A stretch of DNA of 64,000 nt from CAZMXP01 sp964570285. GTDB taxonomy: Bacteria > Planctomycetota > PLA2. Where the stretch lies: contig CAZMXP010000002.1 in assembly GCA_964570285.1 (NCBI GenBank), positions 133,358 through 197,357 of the forward strand, written 5' to 3'. The notes under the pieces were generated by a model. It was not told where the DNA came from. It saw only the letters and a list, made by a program, of their open reading frames with translations, and searched no databases. A program made the position numbers and the translations under genes. Below, piece after piece: positions 51,301 to 59,927 of the stretch; the first letter of the stretch is position 1; each line of letters opens with the position of its first letter.

Positions 51301-53537
51301 ACGGCGCCGCGGTGCCGCAGGTACTCGACGACCTCGGGGGCGGCGCAGGCGATCAGCCGCGCCCGGATCTTGCCCGCGCTTTCCATCTGCAGCGCCTCCT
51401 CGACGGCGGCGCGCGCCTCCTCCGCGTCCATGCGCGCCTCGAGACCGCGCAGCACGCTGACCCTGCGCGCGTGCACGCTGAGCCGCGCCACGCCGAGGCC
51501 GAGCCAGACCGGCAGGAAGAGCGGGTTGCTCGCCGCCTCGCCGCAGACGCCGAGCGGCTTTCGGGCCGCGTGGGCCGCCCGCGCGATCAGGTGGAGCGCA
51601 CGCAGCATCGCCGGGTGGCAGAAGTCGAACCAGCGCGTGACGCGCGCGTTGGTCCGGTCGACGCCGAGCAGGTGCTGCGTCAGGTCGTTGGTGCCGATCG
51701 CGAGGAAGTCGGCCTCCCGCGCGAGTTCCTCGATCTGGAAGAGCGCGCTCGGCACCTCGACCATCGCGCCCAGTTCGGGCATCTCCATCTCCTCGGCGGC
51801 GAGCAGCGTCCGGACCGCCCGGAACTCGTCGACGGAGCCGACCATCGGCACGAGGATGCGCCCGGGCGCCTGCTCCAGCGCGTAGAGGATCGCGCGCGCC
51901 TGCGCGCCGAGGATCTCGGGGTGGTCGAGCAGCAGGCGCAGGGAGCGGTAGCCGAGGAAGGGGTTGGGTTCGGGCGCCGGGCCCAGCGCGGGCAGCAGCT
52001 TGTCCCCGCCCGCGTCGAGGAGCCGGAAGGTGACCGGCTTGGGGGCGATCTCCTCGACGACGCGCCGGTAGAGCACGTACTGCTCGTCCTCCCCCGGCAG
52101 GTCGGGACGCATCAGGTAGATGAACTCGGTCCGGTAGAGGCCGATGCCGTCCGCCTCCTCCTCCACCGCGCGCACCGCATCCCCCCAGAGGCTCACGTTG
52201 GCCTCGAAGAGCATGCGGCGGCTGCCGCCGCTCGCCGGCACGGCGAGGCGGCGCAGCGCCTCTACGCCCGCGGTCGCCGTCCTCCGCGCCTCCTCGAAGT
52301 ATCCCTCCGGGGGATCGAGCACGACCTCGCCCGAGGCCGCATCGACCAGCACCTCCTGCCCGTCGTGCACCGCGTTCAGGAAGTCGCCGAGGCCCACGAC
52401 CAGCGGCAGGTCGAGGGAGCGCGCGAGCAGCGCCGCGTGGGAGGTGGCGCCGCCGCCGCCGGTGAGCACGGCCGCCGCGCCCTCCGCGCAGAGGGAGACC
52501 ATGCGCGAGGGGGCGAGGTGGGGGAGCACGACGATGCGGCCCTCGAGCACGCGCTGCGCCGCCGCGCCCTCGGCCTGCGCGTGCCGCATCAGCCGTCCGG
52601 CAAGGTCGCGCACATCGTCGCCGCGCTCCCGGAAGTAGGAGTCGTCGAGCCTCGCGAAGCGGGCGAGCAGGTCCGCGGTGACCTCCTCGATCGCGGCGCT
52701 GGCCGCGGCCCCGCGGGCGACCGCCTCCCGCATGCGCCCCTCGAAGGAGACGTCCTCGAGCATCATGAGCTGCACCGTGAAGACGAAGGCCGCCTCCTCC
52801 GCGTGGCGCTCCCGCAGCCAGCGCTGCATGCGCAGCAGCTCGGCGCGCGCCTGCGCGCACGCGCGCGAGAGCCGCTCGAGCTCCTGCTCCTGCGAGCCGC
52901 GCGGGGCGGGCGGGGCGGCGGGGCGCATGCCGAGCCGGAGGATGCGGCCGCTCACGACGCCGCCGGAGCAGCCGGTGCCGCGGGCGCGCTTCGTGCCGCT
53001 CTCGACGGGCCGCGGCGCGCCGCCGGCCTCGCCCGCCGCGATGAGCGAGAGCAGCCGCGCGTTGTCGACCACCGGCGCGATCTGCGACGCGATCGTCGAG
53101 AGCGCGCGCACCTCGTCCTCGGTGAAGCGGCGAGGCTCGCGCGTCTGGACCGAGAGCGTGCCGATCGGCGCGCCGTGGACGAGCAGGGGCACGGCGAGGA
53201 AGGAGTGGAAGATCTCCTCCCTCGTCGCCGGGATGTAGACGTAGCGCGGGTCCCGGGGCGCGTCCTCGATGATCACCGGCTCGCGCTTCTCGATGACGGC
53301 CCAGGTGAGCCCCTGCCCGCGGGCGAGGGTCGCCTGGCCGATCGCGTCGGGGTGGAGCCCCTGCGAGGCCCGCAGGACCGCCTTCTGCTGCGCGCCGTCG
53401 AGCAGCCAGATCGAGCAGACCGAGGTCTGCATCCGGTCGGCGACCAGCCGCACCACGCGGTCGAGGACCTCGTCGAGCGACCTCGACTCCCCGATCAGCG
53501 CCGCGATGTCCTGCAGCAGCAGCAGGTGGGTGGACAC
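51297..53537 (-). CDS. ptsP: Phosphoenolpyruvate-protein phosphotransferase PtsP (EI-Ntr type) with a GAF domain
   Basis: A 746-residue protein of the nitrogen PTS. Residues about 1-165 are a GAF domain (LADRMQTSVCSIWLLDGAQQ-type, read as VADRMQTSVCSIWLLDG and FTEDEVRALSTIASQI). From about 190 the enzyme I part starts: active-site His in GGGGATSHAALLARSL, DAGGDKLLPALG, RSLRLLLDHPEI, AIGTNDLTQHLLG and the C-terminal Cys in GVCGEAASNPLF. It phosphorylates NPr and links PEP supply to nitrogen or potassium control. The start is GTG. No ptsN or NPr gene is near. Confidence 0.92.
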   Translation of the reverse strand: MSTHLLLLQDIAALIGESRSLDEVLDRVVRLVADRMQTSVCSIWLLDGAQQKAVLRASQGLHPDAIGQATLARGQGLTWAVIEKREPVIIEDAPRDPRYVYIPATREEIFHSFLAVPLLVHGAPIGTLSVQTREPRRFTEDEVRALSTIASQIAPVVDNARLLSLIAAGEAGGAPRPVESGTKRARGTGCSGGVVSGRILRLGMRPAAPPAPRGSQEQELERLSRACAQARAELLRMQRWLRERHAEEAAFVFTVQLMMLEDVSFEGRMREAVARGAAASAAIEEVTADLLARFARLDDSYFRERGDDVRDLAGRLMRHAQAEGAAAQRVLEGRIVVLPHLAPSRMVSLCAEGAAAVLTGGGGATSHAALLARSLDLPLVVGLGDFLNAVHDGQEVLVDAASGEVVLDPPEGYFEEARRTATAGVEALRRLAVPASGGSRRMLFEANVSLWGDAVRAVEEEADGIGLYRTEFIYLMRPDLPGEDEQYVLYRRVVEEIAPKPVTFRLLDAGGDKLLPALGPAPEPNPFLGYRSLRLLLDHPEILGAQARAILYALEQAPGRILVPMVGSVDEFRAVRTLLAAEEMEMPELGAMVEVPSALFQIEELAREADFLAIGTNDLTQHLLGVDRTNARVTRWFDFCHPAMLRALHLIARAAHAARKPLGVCGEAASNPLFLPVWLGLGVARLSVHARRVSVLRGLEARMDAEEARAAVEEALQMESAGKIRARLIACAAPEVVEYLRHRGAV

Positions 53538-53550
53538 CCGCCCATCCTAC

Positions 53551-53581
53551 CGGGACAAAGGGGTCAGACCCCGTTGTCCCG
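53551..53581. repeat. Palindrome adjoining the AsmA-like stop codon
   Basis: A 31-base palindrome: GGGACAA pairs with TTGTCCC and GGGGTC with GACCCC around a small loop. It ends at base 53581, next to the stop codon of the AsmA-like gene (53582-53584) and 14 bases from the ptsP start. The GGGGTC/GACCCC core resembles short repeats seen in many genomes near IS200-like or RAYT transposases; that comparison is from memory. Confidence 0.6.
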
Positions 53582-56500
53582 CTAGCGGAGGCCGGCGAGG
53601 GGGGCGGGGCGGACCTTGGGGCGGTCGAGGGTACCGCTGATGCGCAGCGGGAAGGGGAGGAGGCTCGGGCGGACGAGGTAGTCGAGGCTGCCGTCGAGCC
53701 CCGCGTTGCCCTCGACGTGGATCGAGAAGGGCATCCCCTTCAGCTCGTAGGCGGGCGTCAGCACGCGCCCGTCGCGCACGGCGAACGCCAGATCCAGGTC
53801 CTGGAAGCGGTAGGGCTCGCGCGACAGGAGCTGGTCGATGCGCAGGTTCAGCAGCGGCAGCAGCAGCGAGCCGCGCACGGAGACGTCCTTGAACTGGAGC
53901 GTGCCCTTCCCGCCCAGCGAGCGGGCGATCGCGGGGCCGTCGGTCCCCTTCCCCGTCACGTCGAGGTGGGCCGCGAGCAGGCCCTCGAGCGAGGTCGCAT
54001 CCTTGAGGGCGCTGGCGAGCCGGAGGAAGGGGACCGTGAAGCTCAGGGCGCGCCCCTGCGCCTCCCTGATTTGCAGGTCGGCGATGCCAACCTTCGCCTT
54101 CCAGGAGATCGGGTCCTCCCGGAAGGCGACTTCGAGGTCGCCCGCGACCGTGCCGCCGTTGGCTCGCGCGGTGAACTCGCGCAGGAACGCGACCCCCCGC
54201 CGCATCTCGATCAGCGCGGAGCCCCGCGTGATCTCGAGGGTCTTCGCGGACGCCTTCTCGAAACTGACCTGGCCCGTGAGCGCGAGGTCGTCGATCGCCT
54301 TCGCGTCGAGGGTCGGGAGCGTGCCCGCGAGCGAGAGATCGATCCTCTCGACCGGCAGTTCGCCCGCGACCAGGCGGTCGGCCGTGACCCGCATGCGGAA
54401 GTCGAGGGGGCCGCCGCCCGCCTCCGTCGCCCCGGTGTAGCTCACCTCCGCGCGTTCGACGCGCACGGTGCCGAGGCGCGCCTCCGGGGCGCGGATCAGC
54501 GCGGTGGACGCGAGGTCCGAGATGCCCGCCGAGGTCAGGCGGGCCTCCGCCCGGATCTCCCCGGCCGGGCTCGCGAGGGCGAGGCTCGGCAGCGCGATCC
54601 GCTTGCAGGTGAAGCGGCCCGTGGCGTTCAGCGGCGTCCCGCCCCCGAGCGCCCCCTTGACGACCAGATCCACGTCCACCGGCCCCTCGGCGGAGGCGCC
54701 GGGGAGGATCTGCGCGAGCCGACTGCCGTCCCCCGTCACCCTGAGCCGCAGGTCGGTCAGCCTCCCGACCCGCCCCTTCGCGTGGATGCGGGTCTCGCCG
54801 AGCGTCACCTCCATCGTGTCGAGGTGCAGGTCGGACTCCTCGCGGTGCGCCGTCGCCTCGAGTTTCAGGTCGCCGCGAAGGCTCAGCTTCTCCGACGGCT
54901 GCAGGAAGAACCCGCGCACCGTCCCGTGGACCGTGGCCGCAAGCTCCTGCTGCCGCGAGAGCTGGACGCGGAGCGCCGCCTGTCCCCGCGGCTGGAGCCT
55001 CTCGATCTCGGCGTGGAGTCGCGACAGCCCCTCCAGCGGGCCGCTCACGTCGAGTTCCGCCAACCCGCGGTCGGGCTGCGCGAGGTCGGGCACCCGCGCC
55101 GAGCGCACGACGACCTCCACGGCGCGTGCGCCGAGGGCGACCGCCGAATCCGTCAGCTCGAGGGAGGCGCCCTCGCGCCCCGCGTGGAGGCGCAGCCGGA
55201 CCGGTTCGGACGCAACGCCCCTGCCGCCGACCCGGGCGGTGAGTCGCTGCGACTCGAGCGTCGTCCTGATCTCCTGCCGCCCCCTGCGCAGCGTCAGCTC
55301 GAACGGACCCGCGAGGCCCCCCTCCAGTTCGACGGAGTCCGGGACCGTTCCCCGGGGAAGCAGCGCGCGCAGCGCGGCGAGGTCTCGCGCGACGATCCGG
55401 CCGCGCGCCTCGGCGTCGTCGAGGCCCGCGAAGCGCGCGCCGTCGATCTCGAGCGAAAAGGCGTCGGCGCCCACCGTCGCCTTCCCGGAGGCGACGTTTC
55501 CGGCGAGCACGCCGTCGGCTCGCAGCGCGATCGACTCCTGGCGCAGGTCGACGCCCGCGGCGCGCACGTGCATCGAGCGCCCCTTCACCTCCCCGGCGAA
55601 GAGGACCCCCTCGGCGGGCGACGTGCGCGCGGTCAGGTCGATCTCGACATGGCCCGCGAGCGCCTCGACGCCGGAGACGCCGGCCAGCCGCAGCAGCGCG
55701 GGGTCGAGATCGACGGTGCCGCGGATGCTCCCCTCCGCGCGCGTCAGGCGCCCCTCGCGCAGCCCCTCGGCACTGCCGGCGATGGCGAGGCGGTCGATCT
55801 CGCCGCGCCGCACGACGACGCGGTCGCCGCCGTTCTCGAGGCTCGCGTCGATCGAGAGGACGACCCTGTCGCGCGCGATCGCCCCCGCGACGAGCCCCCC
55901 GATCTCCGCCTGCAGGTCGACCAGCGCGTCGCCCCCCTCGCCGAGCACGAACCGCGCCGCACCGACGTGCGCGCGCCCCTCGAGCCTCATCTCCGCCGGC
56001 AGCGTCACCAGCGGCCCCAGGTAGCGCCGCAGCTTCGCGAGGTCCGCCTCGCCCGCCAGCGTCAGGTCGGCGCTCGGGCGCTCCCCGCCCGCCGCCTTGC
56101 CGCGCGCGTGCAGCTCCACATCGGGCGCGCGCGCCTCCAGCACGCGGATCTCGAGCGACCGCGCCTCGGGCGCGATCGTCACATCCAGATTCGCCGCCAG
56201 GTCCGGACCGCTGAAGCCGCGCAGGCCGACCGACCCCGCCAGATCGTAGACCTGCCCGCGCGAGGCCGCGCGCAGGTCGAAGTCGACGACGCCCGGCTCC
56301 TGCGGCCGGTCGAGGGCCATCGCGGCAAGGCGCATCGGGAAGCGCCCCTTGGCGGCGACCCGGTCGGGGAGGCTGCCGCTCGCCTCGAGCGAGATCTCCC
56401 CCGAGGCGGTCGCCAGCTTGCAAGTGCCGACGCGCACCGCGTCGCCCGCGCGCTCGCCCTCCACCTCGACCGTGACCCACTCCTCGGCGAAGCCGAACGC

Positions 56501-57325
56501 GCTCGCGCCGCCGACGCGCGCTGCAAGGCGCCCGCTCGTGCGCCCGCCCTCCACGCGCACGCTTCCCTTGCACGCGACCACCCCCGCGAGCGGCAGGCCG
56601 AGCGGTTCGAGGTCGATGCCCGCCGTGTCGAACTCGGCGGTGAGGATGTCGCCGTCCCTTGTGGCCTTGCCGGAGAGCGTTCCCGTCCTGCCGTTCACCG
56701 ACGCGCTCGCGGAGAACGTCGCACTCGCCCGCGTGCCGTCGAGCGAGGCGTCGAGCGCGATCCCCGCAAGCGCGATCACGGTCGCGTTCGCGTCGGCGGG
56801 GAGGACGACCGGATCCTCGACGAAGGGGTCGACAGGCGGATTCTGGGGGGTCCGGGGGGTGCGGCGCAGCGTGATGGCGCAGTCGGTCAGGTTGATCTGC
56901 AGCGCGCGCGGCTTTCGGGGCGGCCTCTCGACCACCTCGCGGGGGCGCGTGAGCCTCTCCAGCAGCGGCTCGAGGTTCGTCCTCCCCCCCGCCCCCTCCT
57001 CGACCGACAGTTGGATCCCGCTTGCGGCGACGCGGAGGCGCTCCTCCCCAAACAGGATCGACCAGAGCGACCCCTCGACGCGGCCGTCGCGCAGGGAGAG
57101 CAGCGTGCCGGCGCGGATCCCTCCGGCCGCGGCGCCGGAGAACCATCCCAGATCGACCGAGCCGACCTCCACCGCCTCGCCGAACTCCTCCGTCAGCGCG
57201 TCGGCGAGGTAGGAGCGCGCGATCCCCGCCGACAGGATGGTCGGCAGCAGCGCGACGATCAGCAGGAGCGCCGCCGCGGTCCACGCGAGGAGCCGCAGCA
57301 GCCGGCGCGGTCGTGCGGAGGCCAC
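53582..57325 (-). CDS. AsmA/TamB-like membrane-anchored giant
   Basis: A 1247-residue protein with an N-terminal membrane segment (LLRLLAWTAAALLLIVALLP) and a long beta-helical body. Repeats are of the DLDLVVKGALGG and ARLTSAGISDLA type: short strands separated by Gly/Asp turns, as in AsmA-like lipid-transfer proteins. The last 100 residues resemble the AsmA-like terminal region (GIADLQIREAQGRALSF, LLNLRIDQLLSREPYRF, DYLVRPSLLPFPLRISGTLD). Such proteins bridge membranes and move phospholipids; the role here is inferred. Start GTG at 57325. It is divergent from the jelly-roll gene with only 39 bases between, so its promoter must overlap coding DNA. Confidence 0.8.
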   Translation of the reverse strand: MASARPRRLLRLLAWTAAALLLIVALLPTILSAGIARSYLADALTEEFGEAVEVGSVDLGWFSGAAAGGIRAGTLLSLRDGRVEGSLWSILFGEERLRVAASGIQLSVEEGAGGRTNLEPLLERLTRPREVVERPPRKPRALQINLTDCAITLRRTPRTPQNPPVDPFVEDPVVLPADANATVIALAGIALDASLDGTRASATFSASASVNGRTGTLSGKATRDGDILTAEFDTAGIDLEPLGLPLAGVVACKGSVRVEGGRTSGRLAARVGGASAFGFAEEWVTVEVEGERAGDAVRVGTCKLATASGEISLEASGSLPDRVAAKGRFPMRLAAMALDRPQEPGVVDFDLRAASRGQVYDLAGSVGLRGFSGPDLAANLDVTIAPEARSLEIRVLEARAPDVELHARGKAAGGERPSADLTLAGEADLAKLRRYLGPLVTLPAEMRLEGRAHVGAARFVLGEGGDALVDLQAEIGGLVAGAIARDRVVLSIDASLENGGDRVVVRRGEIDRLAIAGSAEGLREGRLTRAEGSIRGTVDLDPALLRLAGVSGVEALAGHVEIDLTARTSPAEGVLFAGEVKGRSMHVRAAGVDLRQESIALRADGVLAGNVASGKATVGADAFSLEIDGARFAGLDDAEARGRIVARDLAALRALLPRGTVPDSVELEGGLAGPFELTLRRGRQEIRTTLESQRLTARVGGRGVASEPVRLRLHAGREGASLELTDSAVALGARAVEVVVRSARVPDLAQPDRGLAELDVSGPLEGLSRLHAEIERLQPRGQAALRVQLSRQQELAATVHGTVRGFFLQPSEKLSLRGDLKLEATAHREESDLHLDTMEVTLGETRIHAKGRVGRLTDLRLRVTGDGSRLAQILPGASAEGPVDVDLVVKGALGGGTPLNATGRFTCKRIALPSLALASPAGEIRAEARLTSAGISDLASTALIRAPEARLGTVRVERAEVSYTGATEAGGGPLDFRMRVTADRLVAGELPVERIDLSLAGTLPTLDAKAIDDLALTGQVSFEKASAKTLEITRGSALIEMRRGVAFLREFTARANGGTVAGDLEVAFREDPISWKAKVGIADLQIREAQGRALSFTVPFLRLASALKDATSLEGLLAAHLDVTGKGTDGPAIARSLGGKGTLQFKDVSVRGSLLLPLLNLRIDQLLSREPYRFQDLDLAFAVRDGRVLTPAYELKGMPFSIHVEGNAGLDGSLDYLVRPSLLPFPLRISGTLDRPKVRPAPLAGLR

Positions 57326-57364
57326 GCCGCGTAATGTAATCTATCGCTTCCGGAAGGAGTGCCG

Positions 57365-58438
57365 ATGCAGTTCTCCCGTGCGACCGTGGCGATCGCGCTC
57401 GTGTGCGCGATCGGTCCCGCCCTGCCCGACGACACCGCGCCCGCGCTTCCTGCCGCGGCGCGAAACCTCGACTTCGAGGACCCGCTCGGGGACGGCGGCT
57501 GGAGGGTCGCGTTCGACGGGAAGGCCGAGCCCGACACGGCGGTGCGCCACGCCGGCGCGCGCTCGCTGCGCCTCTCGGGGGCGGCCACGCGGCTGCCGGT
57601 CGAGCGCGCGCTGGTGCAGGCGTTCGATGCGACGCAGTGGCGCGGCAGGCGCGTGCAGCTCACCGGTTGGGTCCGCATGGCCAAGTCGCGGATCGGGGTC
57701 TGGATCCTCGCGGGGGGCGTCCAGGACGTCGACCGCGAGGGCAAGCGCATGCCGGCGGAGTCGGAGGGGTGGAAGCGGCTCGCCGTGCGCATCGACGTGC
57801 CCTTCGATGCGGATTCGATCCTGATCGGCGCGCGGATCTATCTCGAGGAGGGGGATCCGGTCTGGATCGACGACCTCAAGCTCGAGGCCTGCCCTGAGGG
57901 CGTGCCGCTCTTCGATGCGACGCTGCTCCACGCGACGCTGCAGAACCTCGACTTCGAGCTCGACCCGGCCGGGGCGGCGACGCTGCCGGAGTGGACGTTC
58001 GACGTCGGCGAGGTCGGCGATCCGTTCGACGACGACTACGAGGCCTCGGTCTACACCCTCAAGCGCGACACCGAGGTCCACGCGAGCGGCGCGGCCTCCG
58101 CGCGGCTGGAGAAGGGCAAGGGCGCGGCCGGCGGCGCCTGGGTGCGCCAGTCGATCGGCGCGGGGCCGTGGCGCGGCCGGACGGTCCGGTTCACCGCCCG
58201 CCTCCGCCGCGGCGAGCAGTGCAAGGTGCCGCCGGACGGCCCCTTCGTGGAGGTGCAGTGCGAATCGAGCCCGCTCGGCGAGGGGGAGCTCTCGTGGGAC
58301 GAGGAGAAGATCCAGGGTTGGGAGCGCGCGACGGTGACCGTCGCGGTCCCGCGCGACGCCCAACGCATCACGGTCGGCTTCCGCCTCGAACGCGGGACGC
58401 TCTGGATCGACTCCGCGGAGTTCGGCGAGGCGAAGTAG
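57365..58438 (+). CDS. Exported protein with two galactose-binding-like jelly rolls
   Basis: A 357-residue exported protein (signal MQFSRATVAIALVCAIGPA). It has two similar halves, about residues 33-180 and 196-355: NLDFEDPLGDGGWRV matches NLDFELDPAGAATLPEW, and RVQLTGWVRM matches TVRFTARLRR; both contain VWIDDLKLE or LWIDSAEFG. This is the CBM4_9-like/galactose-binding fold that binds sugars or glycans. The ATG has AAGGAG upstream. No enzyme domain is attached. It ends six bases from the converging oxidase stop. Confidence 0.7.
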   Translation: MQFSRATVAIALVCAIGPALPDDTAPALPAAARNLDFEDPLGDGGWRVAFDGKAEPDTAVRHAGARSLRLSGAATRLPVERALVQAFDATQWRGRRVQLTGWVRMAKSRIGVWILAGGVQDVDREGKRMPAESEGWKRLAVRIDVPFDADSILIGARIYLEEGDPVWIDDLKLEACPEGVPLFDATLLHATLQNLDFELDPAGAATLPEWTFDVGEVGDPFDDDYEASVYTLKRDTEVHASGAASARLEKGKGAAGGAWVRQSIGAGPWRGRTVRFTARLRRGEQCKVPPDGPFVEVQCESSPLGEGELSWDEEKIQGWERATVTVAVPRDAQRITVGFRLERGTLWIDSAEFGEAK

Positions 58439-58444
58439 CGGCGG

Positions 58445-59923
58445 CTACTTCGGCTTGGCGGCGCCGTCGCGCTCCGCGAGCCGCTTCGCGACGCCAACCC
58501 CGCTCTGCAGCGCGCCCTCCATGTAGCCGACGAACGCGTAGCAGCAGTGCTCGCCCGCGAAGTGGATCCTGCCCGCGTGCGCCTGCTGCAAGAGCGGGCC
58601 CACCCCCGTGACCTCGCCCGGCGCCGGGAAGCTGTAGCTGCCCTGCGTCCAGAGGTCGTCGGTCCACCCCATGTAGCGCGACTTCGTGAGGCTCTTGCGG
58701 ATGCTCTTGTAGACGCGCTCGAGCTCCTGCAGGTAGCGCTCCGCGCGCTCGGCCGACTCGTAGGCGCCGCAGTTCAGCGCCGGCGGGCCGCCGCTGAACG
58801 CGACCATGCAGGCGCCCTCCTCCCCCGGCTGGTTGTCGGTGCCGTCCCACGTCTGGCTGATGTCGCCGTCGCTGAGGAAGTCGGGCGCGAGCTTCTCGTC
58901 CAGCCAGAAGCGCCCCTTCGCCGCCGCGAGGAACTTCACGTTCGCGCCCATCTGCACGCGCAGCGCGGCGGGCAGGCCGGGGTCGAAGTCGATGCGGTTC
59001 CAGACCGACGGCGCGACCGAGACGACCACGTCGTCCGCCTCGAGCACGCGGCCGTCGGCGAGCGCGACCGTCGCGCCCTTCTCCGACGAGGCGACCCGCT
59101 TCACCGGCACGCCGAGGAGCAGGCGCTTGGCGTCCAGCGTGGCCGCGAGCCTCTTCGCGAGCTGGTCGTTGCCGCCCGCGCAGCGGTAGACCTCGCTGTC
59201 GCTCCAGAAGGTCTCGCCGCCGCCGCCGGCGACCATCGCGAGGTTGCCGAGGTAGCTCTGCCACGAGGTCGAGACGCCGTTGTCGCTCATCAGCAGCGCG
59301 TCGAGCGCGACCTTCCCAAGCTCGCTCCCTTCCTGCGCGTCGATCCACGAGCGCAGGCTCCGCCGGTCGAGCGCCATCGCATCGGGCGACTTCCAGGGGG
59401 CCAGGGGGTCGACCTTCGCCGCATCCGCGTTCATCCGGTTGCAGAGCGCGTCCATCTCCTCCCAGAGCTCGCCCGCCTTCTCCGCCTCGATCCGGCGCCC
59501 CTGCAGGACGACCGGGAACTCGACCTCCTCGGTCTCGGTGACATCGAGGAAGGAGAGGCCGAACTTGTCGGCGTAGGCGACCCAGACGGGGTGGTTGCTG
59601 CCGATCAGCTCGCCGCCTCCCTCGACATTCTTGCCGGGGACGAGGTCGGAGAAGCTCAGCACGCGCCCGCCGACGCGGTTGCGCGCGTCGACGACGGTGA
59701 CCTCGTAGCCGAGGGTGGTGAGCTCGTGGGCGGCGGCGAGGCCGGAGAGGCCGGCGCCGACGACGACGACGCGCTTGCCCTTGCCCTGCGCGAGGGCGCC
59801 GCCGCGGGAGAGGAGCATCGTCGCGCCGAGCGCGAGCGACGCCTTCAGCATCTCGCGGCGGGTCGGGCCCTCGCGGCCGGGGGCGAAGCGCCGGGCGAGG
59901 CGGGCGTAGATCGATCGGGACAT
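58445..59923 (-). CDS. Tat-exported flavin amine oxidase
   Basis: A 492-residue FAD enzyme. The Tat signal is clear: TRREMLKASLALGATMLL, ending ALAQGKGK. The dinucleotide loop VVVVGAGLSGLAAAHELTTLGYEVTV, read as VVVVGAGLSGLAAAHEL, and DARNRVGGRV follow, and the C-terminal FAD/substrate motif is GRIHFAGEHCCYAFVGYMEG, with the family's signature EH. Monoamine-oxidase-like enzymes oxidise amines or amino acids, making peroxide and ammonia. It is the last gene of the 58.4-63.0 kb operon, four bases after the OmpA fusion gene. Substrate unknown. Confidence 0.85.
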   Translation of the reverse strand: MSRSIYARLARRFAPGREGPTRREMLKASLALGATMLLSRGGALAQGKGKRVVVVGAGLSGLAAAHELTTLGYEVTVVDARNRVGGRVLSFSDLVPGKNVEGGGELIGSNHPVWVAYADKFGLSFLDVTETEEVEFPVVLQGRRIEAEKAGELWEEMDALCNRMNADAAKVDPLAPWKSPDAMALDRRSLRSWIDAQEGSELGKVALDALLMSDNGVSTSWQSYLGNLAMVAGGGGETFWSDSEVYRCAGGNDQLAKRLAATLDAKRLLLGVPVKRVASSEKGATVALADGRVLEADDVVVSVAPSVWNRIDFDPGLPAALRVQMGANVKFLAAAKGRFWLDEKLAPDFLSDGDISQTWDGTDNQPGEEGACMVAFSGGPPALNCGAYESAERAERYLQELERVYKSIRKSLTKSRYMGWTDDLWTQGSYSFPAPGEVTGVGPLLQQAHAGRIHFAGEHCCYAFVGYMEGALQSGVGVAKRLAERDGAAKPK

Positions 59924-59927
59924 CGTG

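Noticed and set aside
53717..57334. A 1205-codon open frame antisense to the AsmA-like gene
   Set aside because: Arg/Glu/Ala-rich with no domain; an antisense shadow of the real minus-strand gene.
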